Assembly: GCF_030272615.1 (NCBI RefSeq)
Contig: NC_081415.1
Coordinates: 416,792,757 to 416,856,756 of the forward strand
DNA from: Cryptomeria japonica
Taxonomy: Eukaryota > Streptophyta > Pinopsida > Cupressales > Cupressaceae
Direction of reading: 5' to 3'
DNA length: 64,000 nt
Shown: positions 13,020 to 23,598 of the stretch, piece after piece
How positions within the stretch are numbered: position 1 is the stretch's first letter
Layout: each line of letters opens with the position of its first letter
Notes under the pieces: generated by a model
The model's input: only the letters and a program-made list of their open reading frames with translations
Database searches by the model: none
Told to the model about the DNA's origin: nothing
Translations under genes and position numbers: made by a program

Positions 13020-14700
13020 AGAGTTTATTGATCTGATCATTCCCAATAAAATTTGGGACTCATTTGGATTCTTTCAAACCCATGATGTGATTTATGAGAA
13101 GGGATTATTGATCTCTAAATTTTGTGTATTAGTGGAAATCAATGCCCTTATCTTGGAATCAGTCAAATTGTAGTCAACAAACAAGCTTTGGCATAAGAAA
13201 ATTAGGTCTAATGAGCCCTTATAGAAAGAGAATTTTTAGAGAGTCAAAGACATATTTGTTAAGCTAAGGACTATAAGAGAGGATGTTGTAAGAATGATTA
13301 GGGCTACCAAACCCCCAGTCAAAAGTGACTCAACCCTTAAAAATATAAGCCCTTCATATTTGCAGAGCCCTCTGGTAGTTCATGTGGCGAATAATGTTTT
13401 GTCTAACACATATGCCCCTCAACCATTGGCAAAAATTGTTAGATTGAGGATCCATGCAATAAATTATCAAGATATGGTAAGAGATATGAACGAGTTGAGC
13501 ATGCATCTTGATGTTCAAGTGGAAGACCCCTTCCATGGGATTTTAACTAAGGAACCCCCAGTGAGGGAGATTGGTAATCAAGACTTGGGTACAAATATTG
13601 GAGGCTTACCCTTTGCGAGCCTTCCTCTAATTCCACAAGACATGTTATTAGAAGACTTAATTTATCCACTAATATATGCTTTTGATGTTATGGCTGACCT
13701 TGGTGTTGATTAGGTGATTAAAGGAGATGATAATGATAGGGAGAATATGTAGGTGCCTAGCCAGAAAATGGTCAACCAACAAACTTGTTCGAGAACCCAA
13801 TCTTCGATGGATTGTTTGCAGAGGTAATTGTCTAATTTCGGAAGATAAGTTGATCAAGTTGGTCATAATAGTTGTGGATAAATCAAAATCCCAGCTCATA
13901 AAAGAAATCATGGAATAGTTGGAGAAATATGATCTCTCATCTTGGAATTGTAGCTCATTGCCAATATCTCAATCCAATAGAGAAGAAAAACTCTTCCAGA
14001 CTCCACCAAAGTCAACAAGAGGTAGGAAACCTAACATTATAAAGACTCAACATGAGATTGATGCAAGGATTCAAACTACAATAGTGCAAAAATTGAAAGC
14101 AACATAAAAGAAAAAACCTCTCAAGAGGAAAGATGAAAACAAAAAAAAAGTCAGTGCCTAGAACATCACCTCATTAGGGGGTAAAGATATGCAACTAGAG
14201 GTTTCTATTGGGGCTCAGTCACCCCAAGAAAAGAATATTAGAATAAGGAGAGTCGACCATAATGAGGAACATAACATGGAAGTTTAGTGTCTTAAATGCC
14301 CCTAACAAAAGGTGTTTAATCAAATAATAATTAGAGTTTATAATTCCATGTGTATTTTTCTCACAAGAAAGAAAGCTCTTGTAGTCCCAATCATTTGAGT
14401 TTTTCAGTAGTTGGCATAAATGAAAGCATGTGACCTCTTTCGCCACTTGGGCATCTAGTGGCTTAGCAATCATTTGGAAATACACACAGGTGGTTGTAGA
14501 TTTGGTAATATCAAAGTACTATTGGATGTTAGCCATGACTTAGCCTATCTGTACAACAAAAAACTATAGGTTATCCAACATATATGACCCAACAAATTTA
14601 TCTTCAAAAATATTTGTTTGGAGGAAAGTGATTGATGTCTCACATCCTCTCCTCGATGAGTACAAAATTTATGAAGAGGACTTTGTATGGTAAAACTCTA
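13020..14700 (+). pseudogene. L1 fragment: ORF1 tail and start of ORF2 endonuclease
   Basis: This is a plus-strand L1 piece that abuts the minus-strand L1 head to head. ORF1-like sequence with an FCVLVEIN block near 13130 is followed by a 139-codon open stretch (13294-13713) and a basic tail (STRGRKPNI near 14010). An ORF2 start then appears near 14262, with the KFSVLNAPNKR block that also opens the minus-strand ORF2. Endonuclease similarity fades by about 14700. Many stops show that it is dead. No LINE 3' end or duplication is visible, so it is a remnant. Confidence 0.55.
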
Positions 14701-16159
14701 GTTTAGATTAATTCTTGTTTAAGCTCAATTTGGATTCATGCGGATTCCCTCAGTTTGGACCTAAAGATGTCAATCCAGGGTCGGAGATTGACAAAAGGTA
14801 TAGTAGCTATCTGCTCAAGGGATGAAGATAATGAGTCAAGTGGGGATGGATTCAACTACAACACACAAAAATAAATCTATAGTAAACCAAAGCAATTATG
14901 GTGACATGAACTGTCACTTCCTAGAGACAAGAACTACAACTATGACAGTAACAATAGAAATTGATTAACAGAGAATAAAAACACACCATCAAATTAAAAT
15001 ACTGAAATCAAGACTCTAATGAAATGTCAAACCAACCTTTAATTAAAATACTAAGATTTAAATCACACGACTATCAAAGATGAATACCAGTATTAAAATA
15101 ATTCGAAGTTATACTGAAACAAAACCAAACCAAAATAAAGGCAAACCAAATGCAGAAAATAAAACTTCACCATGCTTCCCAAGGAGTGGGCCCTTGCTCC
15201 AAGTTCACACAATGGATAGAAGAAACTTGATTATGTTGGTTGAACCAGTAGAACAATATTCTATTCCTCATAAATTTGATACAGAAAAGAATTCCTTCAA
15301 TAATTTGTTCATTCTATCTCCAGCTTACATTGCACGACTTATATACACATGCAGTTTGAACAACCACGTACAATAATAGATTGAGTTTGTTTAGACATCT
15401 TCACCCTTGGCCACAAATACAAACTATGTTGTTACAATAGTGGACAAAAATAAGAAACAACTATACTAGTAGTTTCTCCTTCGTGCAATAAAGGCTCCCT
15501 TCATAATTTGTTTTAATATCCATGATGGAAATGTTCACATGAAACCTTACTTATTGGCTACAAACAATAAGTGAAAATAGGAAAGAACAGTTTGGCGGAT
15601 TTTCCTTTCACATAAGAAAATTCATCTCCCTTTAGATCTTAACAGAAATGATGAGGTGGCTAAACTATATGGCAAGGAGAGTATTGTACAGGTAAAATCA
15701 CCCAAGATAGTGGAAGTAGAGTTGCTATAAACAACAACATAAACAAGAACAAAATCATAAGCCCACGTGGTTAAATAGTGTAGTTGCTAGCATGCTAGAA
15801 ATAACAACACACTTAACATCACTTGGATTTTGGAAATTATCTTGAATAGATGGTATAAATAGCTTGCTGGCCATATAGTCATATATAGAAGTTATTGTCC
15901 AGAAAGCGACAGGAAGTTCTGCATCCATAAATCAACATGCTAACAAATATATTTCCACAATGTAAAGCAACAATGCTCATAAGTGAAAACAGCTAATTCT
16001 TTTTCATATTTTAACCTCAAAATTATATCAAATATTACTTACATATATTTTACCATATGCAACATTAAGTGGTAAAATGGGGTGATATAGAATGGAAATG
16101 GAATATGGAAATGGCTATGAAATGGATTAAAATATAGTATAAAATATGACATAAGTAGC
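14701..16159. other. No gene recognised
   Basis: About 1.46 kb of AT-rich sequence. The only sizeable open frame (15080-15376) has no recognisable motif and a composition typical of chance reading. I see no repeat boundary or RNA gene here. Confidence 0.5.
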
Positions 16160-16238
16160 TCTCATCAGACTTCAATGTCCTATTAAGGGAATCTAGAGAA
16201 GATGGGAGGTATTATTTCAAATAAAAGAGGGATGGAGG
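16160..16238 (+). pseudogene. L1 ORF2 endonuclease fragment, left of the TRIM
   Basis: The frame reads FNVLLRESREDGRYYF, the loop after the GDFN motif of an L1 endonuclease, with one stop. The sequence resumes at 16572 after the miniature element, sharing the ggagg target duplication. Confidence 0.65.
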
Positions 16239-16288
16239 AGTTGGTGTTGGAAATAAGCCACACCAGACCAACAATGGACTGGTCCAAG

Positions 16289-16363
16289 AGGGGCCAGTAG
16301 CTCAGTGGTAGAGTACTCTAGCAATGTATGGAAGGTCCTAGGTTCGAGTCCTAGCTGGTCCAT
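16289..16363 (+). other. tRNA-like domain in the 5' LTR of the TRIM
   Basis: Box A-like TAGCTCAGTGGTAGAG and box B GGTTCGAGTCC are present with correct spacing. A cloverleaf is largely drawable: acceptor GGGCCAG with CTGGTCC (one G-T pair), D stem GCTC with GAGT/GAGC, and a perfect T stem CTAGG with CCTAG. The anticodon arm is irregular, so this is not a functional tRNA gene. It could act as an internal RNA polymerase III promoter. Confidence 0.7.
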
Positions 16364-16487
16364 GTCTCAACATGGTATCAGAGCCAAGTTCAAGGTAGGA
16401 GCCCCAAGCACACGAGAGGTGTGGCTTAAGGGGGGGTGTTGGTTTTGGAAATAAGCCACACTTGGACCAATGATGGACTGGTCCAAG

Positions 16488-16562
16488 AGGTGCCAGTAGC
16501 TCAGTGGTAGAGCACTCCAGTAGTGTATGGAAGGTCCTAGGTTCGAGTCCTAGTTGGTCCAT
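16488..16562 (+). other. tRNA-like domain in the 3' LTR of the TRIM
   Basis: The second copy of the tRNA-like domain. It keeps box A and box B intact and has a perfect D stem GCTC/GAGC and T stem, but a weaker acceptor stem than the first copy. The retention of both boxes despite roughly 10 percent LTR divergence is notable, although the sample is small. Confidence 0.7.
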
Positions 16563-16571
16563 GTCTCAACA

Positions 16572-16730
16572 GGAGGAACTAAAGGAATTTTTTGAAAATA
16601 TTAATGCGTTTGATTGTGCTCCCACTAATGACTCCTTCACGTGGACTAATAGATATAGAGATTTATGCTAAATTGCAAAATGTTTGGATAGGTTCTTTAT
16701 ATCAGATAGCTAGCTACTCTCAAATCTTGT
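16572..16730 (+). pseudogene. L1 ORF2 endonuclease fragment, between TRIM and viral insertion
   Basis: The frame reads INAFDCAPTNDSFTWTNRY then CLDRFFIS, which are the C-terminal blocks of the L1 AP endonuclease, with one stop. It continues the fragment left of the TRIM. At 16731 the sequence changes to viral movement-protein sequence. The L1 resumes at 23599 in the RT domain, so roughly 1 kb of LINE is missing at the viral integration site. Confidence 0.75.
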
Positions 16731-17179
16731 CACTAAAACAGAGATTGGAGAACTTTGGCATCAAGCAAGAGCTGATCCCTGAAATTATCAATATATACAT
16801 TTGTCGTATGTCAGAATAGGGATCATAGGTCATTACAGGAAAGAATTGCCTATGATTGTTTTAATGTTGTTAAAAGATGCTAGAATTACTAAAACCTCTC
16901 ACTCACTCTTAGGAGGAGCTTGTGATTCCATGACAAATGGACCAATCTATATAGATTATTCCTTGGACTATCCTGTCATCCTTAAGGATGCAAATCTGGA
17001 TGATGTTCTTACCTACCATTTCAAAACCATGAATCTGTTTATGAAAAACAATTTCGTAGACCATTCCCTAATTTTCTTAGTCCATTATTGTCTGTATAAT
17101 AAATCTCTTCCACTAATGATTAATCCCATAAAGGCTCTATCTCCTGAGGAAGCATTGTTTACACTTTGGAAATCCACTA
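16731..17179 (+). repeat. Left copy of the 449-bp viral terminal repeat
   Basis: Direct repeat of 23150-23598 with no net length difference and about 39 substitutions. Both copies carry the same in-frame TGA (16780 and 23199). The repeat covers the front part of the movement-protein domain. It is not an LTR, as it lacks a promoter and TG/CA ends. Confidence 0.9.
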
Positions 17180-19224
17180 GTCCAACAACTCAGTTGAGAG
17201 CTCCTCATATGATCAAACATAAAGATATCAAGATGCCTACCTCATGGGCACTTGAACTTTGGAGTGAGGATTCCCAACAAGAGAAACCTCCTCAATTGGA
17301 AGGGATTAAAATTCAGGAAATTGATGACAAAGCTATTTTGAACTCTTTTATGCCACTTATTACTCATAATCAGTCCATGCGCACCGAAAGGGTATTTAAT
17401 TATAACAGAGATAAAAGTTCATCAACTCGCATGTCTTTTGATGCCCCTCCATCAACAATTCAACCTACACTTGGTTGGGAACACCTTTTCCAGTTTCCAA
17501 AAGGCAAAAGTCCTATGTTGGGACCCGATATGTCAACTTGTACCCATGTCCATTTTTATGAACCCGAAAATAGCCTGATGAAATGTGAAAATTGTAATTT
17601 CATCTTCCAATCTGGAACAATTCGTATGATGTCTAGTAAAGTTGTTTCTTTTCCCATTCCTAATATATCTCATGAGGATGAGATGATTGTTGATACTCCT
17701 GCAAGAAAGTCTGTAATTCCTGGTATCCTCCCTTCCTTTAAGGATTTCATGCAATATGATACTACACGAAAATATCAAATTGAATTTTGTCCTCCACATG
17801 TTTTTGTTACTGGTGATCAACCTGTCTTTAGTCAAAGCAAGTTGCTTAATTGGTTTAACCTCTGTATGCATAAACAAATGCTTCTTTCCCAAGACCTTCG
17901 TTATTAGCAACAAGCTCACCTTGTAGCTCAACAATATAATTTTGCTACTACCCAGGCCAATATGCATTCCATTCCTGCTCAACTACGAACTCTAGCAGCT
18001 CGTTTAACTGATGAATGTAAATATTTTGTCTACACTAAAATTGCATGCCTTCATGTTGTTTACACTCTTTTCAAGAATGAAGCGGAAGCTTGGTGGGTCG
18101 AACAACAACAAACTCAAAAATAATATGAGCAACATTTGAAAGGTCTTGAGTCTGATGTTTCTACTATAGTAAAGACCGTCTAGAGAATAGATACAATATC
18201 TCAAAGTATTAATCAGACTACATTACATCTTGAAAATACTATAGTGAAACAAGTTGAGGAAGTCAAAACAAATTTGTCTGTATCTACTACACCTCAGTCA
18301 TCAAAAATATTAAATTATCTTACAAGTTTAGGAAGTTATCTTCAAGCCCAATATTTAGGAAAGGGTTTAAAGCCTAGACTTCCAGAACCAACTATTGAGA
18401 AAGTTTGGGACACTTATCTAGGAAAAATAAGAGAAGCTACACTAGAGGAGAAACAACAAGGAAAACTAAAAATGGCCAAAGGAAATGGATCTCTAGATCC
18501 ATACAAAAATTTACATAACTTCAAGGCAGAAACTCCTCCCTTGGTTAATTTTGATAAATATGATGAAATAGAAAACACGAGAAGCATTGATTCTATACTA
18601 TCATAGGTTGAGAATTACACATCTACTAGCTCAGGTGTAAATACCAATGATGTGATTCGCCAAGCCTTGAATTCATTAATAGGAATGGCCAAAAGAGTTT
18701 GGGATAGATTGGATGACACATATAAAAACGATCTTATCCATAGTGGAATAGATCAAGTCTGGTCTTAGTTGATTAGAATGTTTGTTGGCAGAACCGATTC
18801 AATGGAAAGAATGGCTTACAATAGATTTATATTGAATAAATGTAAATATTTGTACCTGTTCAAACAATATTGTAAAGAACAATACCAAAAAAATTATTGG
18901 TTTGGAAAAGAACAAAATCAGAAAGTGACATTTACAACTTTTGTTAAGAGTTTTAAAGGAATAGGAGAATATTATCATAAAAGAGTTCTAGAAAACTTGG
19001 TTCATGAACAACTTGAAATGAAAGAACTCACCTTTCCACAACTTGTACAACATCTTATAGAAATCAATGAGCAAACCTGTAATGAGATGAGAAAGGAAAG
19101 GGAAATGGAAAGGGTAAGACCCTTAATATCTTCTTCCATATGCAAACAAATCACTTTAGAATTTCAGTTCATAGAATCCAGAGTTCAAAAGACTCAAAAA
19201 AATGTAAGGACTGATCTTGCTTAG
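16731..19224 (+). pseudogene. Viral polyprotein, movement-protein and coat-protein region
   Basis: A single reading frame runs from the left viral end to 19224. It is broken only by stop codons at 16780, 17905, 18121, 18181, 18604 and 18766. The first 370 codons match the caulimovirid movement-protein family, with a SYVRIGIIGHY block near 16803 and GPIYIDYSLDYP near 16945. The family forms tubules that pass virions between cells. The middle is Gln/Glu rich and probably coiled. About 18770-19150 is coat-protein-like, with basic and aromatic residues ahead of a zinc knuckle. Most stops are one C-to-T change away from Gln or Arg codons. The N-terminus is missing in this copy. Confidence 0.75.
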
Positions 19225-19717
19225 GCTATTCTAGAAAACAGGGAGAAAATAAAAAGAAAATATTTTCAAAGAAAAAAGGACTCTTTTGAAAGAAAGAAAA
19301 ATTCAAAAGAAAATCTAACTGGAAGCCAACATGCTACATCTACAAAGGAGAACATTATGCAAACAAATGTCCAAAAAGACATAAAGGAAAATATAAAGGA
19401 AAAGTTAGAAAACTCAAGGAAGTAGGGTTAGATAATTCAGATGGATATCTCTATATAGATGATTATGCTTCTGACCCTGAAGACATTATTCTGACTGAAG
19501 AAGAATAAATAGATCGGTCGGATGACAATAAAGAGTTTTTTGATCCTGATAACAAGTCTGAAGATTTTGACTCAGAATCATCTGAGGTATCATTCTTTGT
19601 TAGAATGGTGCGAGGGAAAAACTATTCTACAACTTCAAACTCAACATTGGATGAGATTATTGATGAAATATGTAGAATAGAAAAAATTCAAATTGGAATG
19701 AATGTAGGACCATAAAC
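19225..19717 (+). pseudogene. Viral zinc knuckle and acidic linker
   Basis: After a frameshift near 19300 in an A-rich stretch, the frame reads CYIYKGEHYANKC at about 19332-19370. This is the CCHC knuckle of the coat or gag protein, with the second cysteine replaced by tyrosine. An acidic stretch follows up to stops at 19506 and about 19713. The knuckle normally binds the packaged nucleic acid. Confidence 0.7.
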
Positions 19718-22027
19718 ATGGAGAAAAAACAAAGAGAAATTAATGAGGCTAGAAAAAAAAAGAGATATCTACTTAATCAATTAGGCATGACCTCATCTTC
19801 TGCTAGATCTACAACATATTCACACCCAGAAAAAGCCATACCTCTTATTCAACGAAATTTTTCTGAAGCACTTGCTAGTGCCAGTGTGGTCCGAAGAATC
19901 TGGTGTAGACATAGGATTGAATTTCTTCGCAAATTAATTCGTCAAGCTATAGAAGAAACTTAAGAATTAGAGGATGAAGAAAATGAGAATCTTATAGAGG
20001 AATTGATAAAAGGGAAAGAAATGGAAGCTTTAATTTCCCGCTTCAATAAAATTTCTCTAGTTCCTATAACTCCGACTTCTTCAATACGAGAGGAGGAAGA
20101 ACTTTATAATCAAGAGAAAATTTATAGTCCTCTTATGGAAGAAGCAATCCAGGCCGAAGGATTTGATCCAAACATGGGAGAAAAAATCCCTAAACAACTC
20201 AGAGCCTTCAAGCAACCTATAACAACTTCATGCCCTGGTTTAGAACTACAAATTCATTTTCAAGGAATAAAGTCATACCCACTAGGCTTCTTATGGGATA
20301 TTGGCGTGGATCTAAACATTGCTAGATATAATTGTTTTCCTTCAAACTAGTGAATAGAAGCCACCATTGATATCACCTTTGGAAATGGAAAACATGACTC
20401 CCATCTGATATGTAAAGCTCCAATTGAGTTCTTTGATGGGCATATTGATGAAATTGTTTATGTTCATTACGAGATAGATGGTTATGATGGAGTCATTGGT
20501 AGTGAGGCAATGAGAAATTGGGAACCAATTTATCATATTATTTTAAACAAACATCAGGTTCCAAGGCTGCAAACTGAATATGCTTATACTAGCAAAACCA
20601 GTATCTCAAAGGAAAAACAAAAAAATATAGTCTGGATCACCAAGAAGGTAGCCAATATCCAACCACCATTGGATAAAATCAAGAAAGAATTTGAAAATAT
20701 AGTCATGACTAAGGATCTCTGAAAACACTCAAGAAGCCTAGAATGCATATTACCACTTAAGAAGGATGTCGATGGAAACGAAATGTTACCCAAAGCAAAG
20801 ACCAACTATTTTCTAATGAGTGATGTGGAAACATAGGTATGTAAGAAAGAAAGTGAGGATATTTTATCCCAAGGATTTATTTCACCTTCTTCTTCACCAT
20901 TTTCACGTCATTCTATGTATGTTCCCAAGTATGATGAACATGGGAATGAGCAAGAGGAAAAGTGGTTAGTTGTGAACTACAAGCCCCTCAACACCTATCT
21001 TCAGGACAATCAACATCCTCTTCCCGACAAGAATCACATATGGCAAACTATTCAAGGAAGTAATATATACTCCAAGTTTGATTTAACCAAAGGCTTCTGG
21101 CAGATTTGAATTCATCTAGATGATCGATATAAAAGTACTTTCTCAGTTCCCTAGGGACTCTATGAATGGAATGCATTTCCATTTGGGATCAAGAATGCTC
21201 CCTGAATTTTTTTTTCGAAAATATTCCAAATTTATTCTGCCTTATATTGATGATATTTTGGTTTTCATCCAAAGTCCCAGTGCCCATCTTGCACATCCTC
21301 GACAATTCCTTCAACTTTGCTAACAACATGGTCTTGTTGTTAATCCCACCAAAAGTCATTTTTCTCAGGAATCCATCATTTTTATTGGCATTCATCTTCT
21401 TCCGAGGGGCAGAATGGAGGCACAATAGCATATCCTAACATGCATTGCCAATAAACAGGTAACCAATCTTAAAGAGCTTCAATGATTCCTTGGTTTGGTT
21501 AATTACATTGCAAGATTCTATTCAAACAGTGCCCAGGATAGAACAAAACTTAATAAGTTGCTCAAAAAGAATCCTCCAGCTTGATCAACTAAACATAATG
21601 AATCTATTAAAAGAATAAAAAACAAATGTGCTTCATTGCCACCTCTGCATCTACCAGGAACTGGTGAAAAAATTATAGAAATAGATGCAAGTGAAAGTGT
21701 TTGGGCAGGAATTTTGAAAGAGAAAACTCCACAAGGTAAAGAAGAAATAATTAGGTATGTTTCTGGCAGCTTTAAAGGCAGTGAATTAACTATCACAGTA
21801 CTCATAAGGAAATCCTTGTTGTGATCAATTCTTTGAAACATTTCTATATGTTTGTTGCTGACAAAAAATTCCTAATCAAAAGTGATCTAGAAAATCTAAA
21901 AGGGTTTTTCAAAAAGAATCTTGTTGTATCTGCTTTCGGTTGTAAAGCAGTGCTCCACATGCAGCGGTCCCACATGTTTGTCCGTTTAAACTTTCTTTAT
22001 TTTTTAGATATTGGGGTCCACTCTTAG
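19718..22027 (+). pseudogene. Viral protease, reverse transcriptase and RNase H
   Basis: In order: a helical linker (19718-20240), and an aspartic-protease-like segment (about 20250-20500) with WDIGVDLN where a D-T/S-G triad is expected. RT follows (about 20830-21330), with the fingers block, KFDLTKGFWQI near 21080 and the catalytic YIDD at about 21244-21255. RNase H covers about 21660-21930, with the first catalytic aspartate in EIDASESVWAG. The enzyme would convert the viral RNA to DNA. Stops occur at 20348, 20720, 21107, 21152 and 21203, and at least one frameshift lies just before YIDD. The RT-RNase H spacing looks short, so there may also be small deletions. Confidence 0.75.
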
Positions 22028-22136
22028 TGGGCATCCATTGAGAAAGTGTCTTTAGTGTTTTTCACGTGTCCGTTTTGTATGGGTGGATTTCAAACTGCAT
22101 AATATCCTTGTTCATGAAAAGGCGGTGGGATTGGTC

Positions 22137-22144
22137 TATAAAAG
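22137..22144 (+). promoter_or_regulatory. Viral promoter TATA box
   Basis: TATAAAAG lies in the only long non-coding stretch of the viral genome, downstream of RNase H. It is about 270 bp upstream of the primer-binding site and 700 bp upstream of the polyprotein start. This is the expected place for the pregenomic RNA promoter of a caulimovirid. Activity is not implied. Confidence 0.65.
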
Positions 22145-22410
22145 GTGCATGCTCGCTCATAGCAAGCATAATGTAAGTGGCAAGTGAAAACACTAGTGTC
22201 TAGAAGTCTTAGGAAGTCTCAGTCCGTGTCTCAGTTTGTGGCTCAAGAGTAGAGAAGTATGCTCTTCCCATATGGGAATCAGAAACTCAAACCTCGTTTG
22301 AGTCATGAGTCTAATTGTCTGGAATAATTTACATAAAAAGTATGTCTTAAGCAGGTGATGCAAGAACAAAAGTTGGTTTTGTTTCTGTCACACAACTTTC
22401 TATAAAAAAT

Positions 22411-22420
22411 TGGTATCAGA
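22411..22420 (+). other. Viral minus-strand primer-binding site (tRNA-Met)
   Basis: TGGTATCAGA matches the first ten bases of the caulimovirid consensus site complementary to initiator methionine tRNA. The next two bases diverge (TC for GC). By convention this is the origin of the circular viral map. It is followed by a leader of about 420 bp before the ATG at 22842. Confidence 0.8.
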
Positions 22421-22841
22421 TCTTTGAGCTTGAATATGAATATATTCACCTGGTTATGTACTGTTATTGGTCGAGAAATAGATAACTATTGTCTTTCTTT
22501 TTTTTTGTTGTGATCCAAATATTAGGAATCTATGTTGTTGTGATTCTGTCACATTGGCTAGAGAAAATCTTTCAAGTCTCCCTGATTGCATCTAAGTGAA
22601 TACAAAAAAAAACTTTGTCACTTTATTTCTCAAGTTTGTTTATCTTGAATCTGTATGGTTATATAGCTCCTTGTATTGTCTCTCCTTATTGTCTCTCACA
22701 ACTCCTGATTTATCATTGTAAGTCCTAATTATGTAAGTCTCGTTTTGTTGGCCATTGTAAGGCACTTTTAAAGGGCAAAATAGGTAGTAAGACTTGTGAT
22801 TTGAGTGAGGATTTGAGTGCAAGTTCGAGCGTACTAGTAAT

Positions 22842-23598
22842 ATGGAGCCTTCAACTAGTCATCAAGATCAAATAGATGCACAAAATATTGAGGCAAGTTT
22901 TACACACTTCTTTGCACAATCTAAACAAGACTTTTCTTTGCAAACTTCTTCTTCCATTGCATTAGATGATGATTATGATAGATTTATTGATAAAGAGTTT
23001 AAAGTCCCTAGGATAAAAGCTGTAGATATGTACAAAAATATCCCTAAGGGTCTTAGAGAGTATTTTTCCTACAAATCTGCTAGTCGTTGTAAAGTAGTTG
23101 AGTTACAACATGTAGTAACCAATGGGTCTAAAGTAAATATTAAATTATTCACCAAAATAGAGATTGGAGAACTTCAGCGTCAAGCAAGAGTTGATCCCTG
23201 AAATTATCAATATATGCATATGTCATATGTCAGAATAGGGATCGTAGGTCATTACAAGAAAGGACTGCCTATCATTGTCTTAATGTTGTTAAAAGATGCT
23301 AGAATTACTAAAACCTCTCACTCACTCTTAGGAGGAGCTTGTGATTCCATGGCAAATGGACCAATCTATATAGATTGCTCCTTGGACTATCCTGTTAGCC
23401 TTAAGGATGCAAATCTGGATAATGTTCTTACCTACCATTTCAAAACCATGAATTTGTTTTTAAAAATCATATTTTTAGACCATTCCCTAATTATCTTAGT
23501 CCATTATCGCCTGTATAATAAATCTCTTCCATTAATGATTAACCCCAGAAAGGCTCTATCTCCCGAGGAAGCATTGTCTATAGTTTGGAAATCCACTA
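22842..23598 (+). pseudogene. Viral polyprotein N-terminus, second movement-protein copy
   Basis: The ATG at 22842 is the first long open frame after the primer site and leader, so it is taken as the native polyprotein start. About 119 codons run to an in-frame TGA at 23199. The same frame then continues through the movement-protein domain to 23598, where viral sequence stops abruptly and L1 RT sequence begins. The segment from 23150 repeats 16731-17179. The first 100 residues exist only in this copy. Confidence 0.8.

Larger units (their letters stand above)
16239..16571 (+). mobile_element. TRIM-like miniature LTR retrotransposon, 333 bp
   Basis: Two direct repeats of about 134 bp (16239-16372 and 16437-16571) end in tctcaaca. 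They flank a 64-bp interior. The interior starts with TGGTATCAGAGC (16373-16384), the primer-binding site for initiator methionine tRNA. It ends in a purine tract (16427-16436, taaggggggg). The 5-bp duplication ggagg is at 16234-16238 and 16572-16576. The second LTR begins TGTTGG, and the first has lost the TG (agttgg). The LTRs differ at about 14 places (roughly 10 percent), so the insertion is old. There is no coding capacity. The whole has TRIM or SMART architecture, with the added feature of a tRNA-like domain in each LTR. Confidence 0.9.
16731..23598 (+). mobile_element. Endogenous caulimovirid (pararetrovirus), terminally redundant
   Basis: A degenerate plant pararetrovirus genome lies in an L1. 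Order: partial movement protein, coat-protein region, zinc knuckle, protease, RT, RNase H, promoter, tRNA-Met primer site, leader, start of the movement protein again. Bases 16731-17179 and 23150-23598 are the same viral segment at a constant offset of 6419 bp, about 91 percent identical by hand count. The integrated DNA was therefore longer than one genome circle. Movement and coat regions share one frame, as in viruses with a single polyprotein (petuvirus-like); assignment to a gymnosperm lineage is only a guess. There is no integrase and no target duplication. At least eight in-frame stops and several frameshifts make it inactive as it stands. Confidence 0.85.

Noticed and set aside
16290..16362. 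A genuine tRNA gene (also at 16490-16562)
   Set aside because: The anticodon arm is irregular and both copies lie inside LTRs of a TRIM; it is better called tRNA-like.
16731..23598. LTR retrotransposon with 449-bp LTRs
   Set aside because: The repeats lie inside a movement-protein gene. The tRNA-Met site and promoter are internal, there is no integrase, and no TG/CA ends or target duplication are seen.
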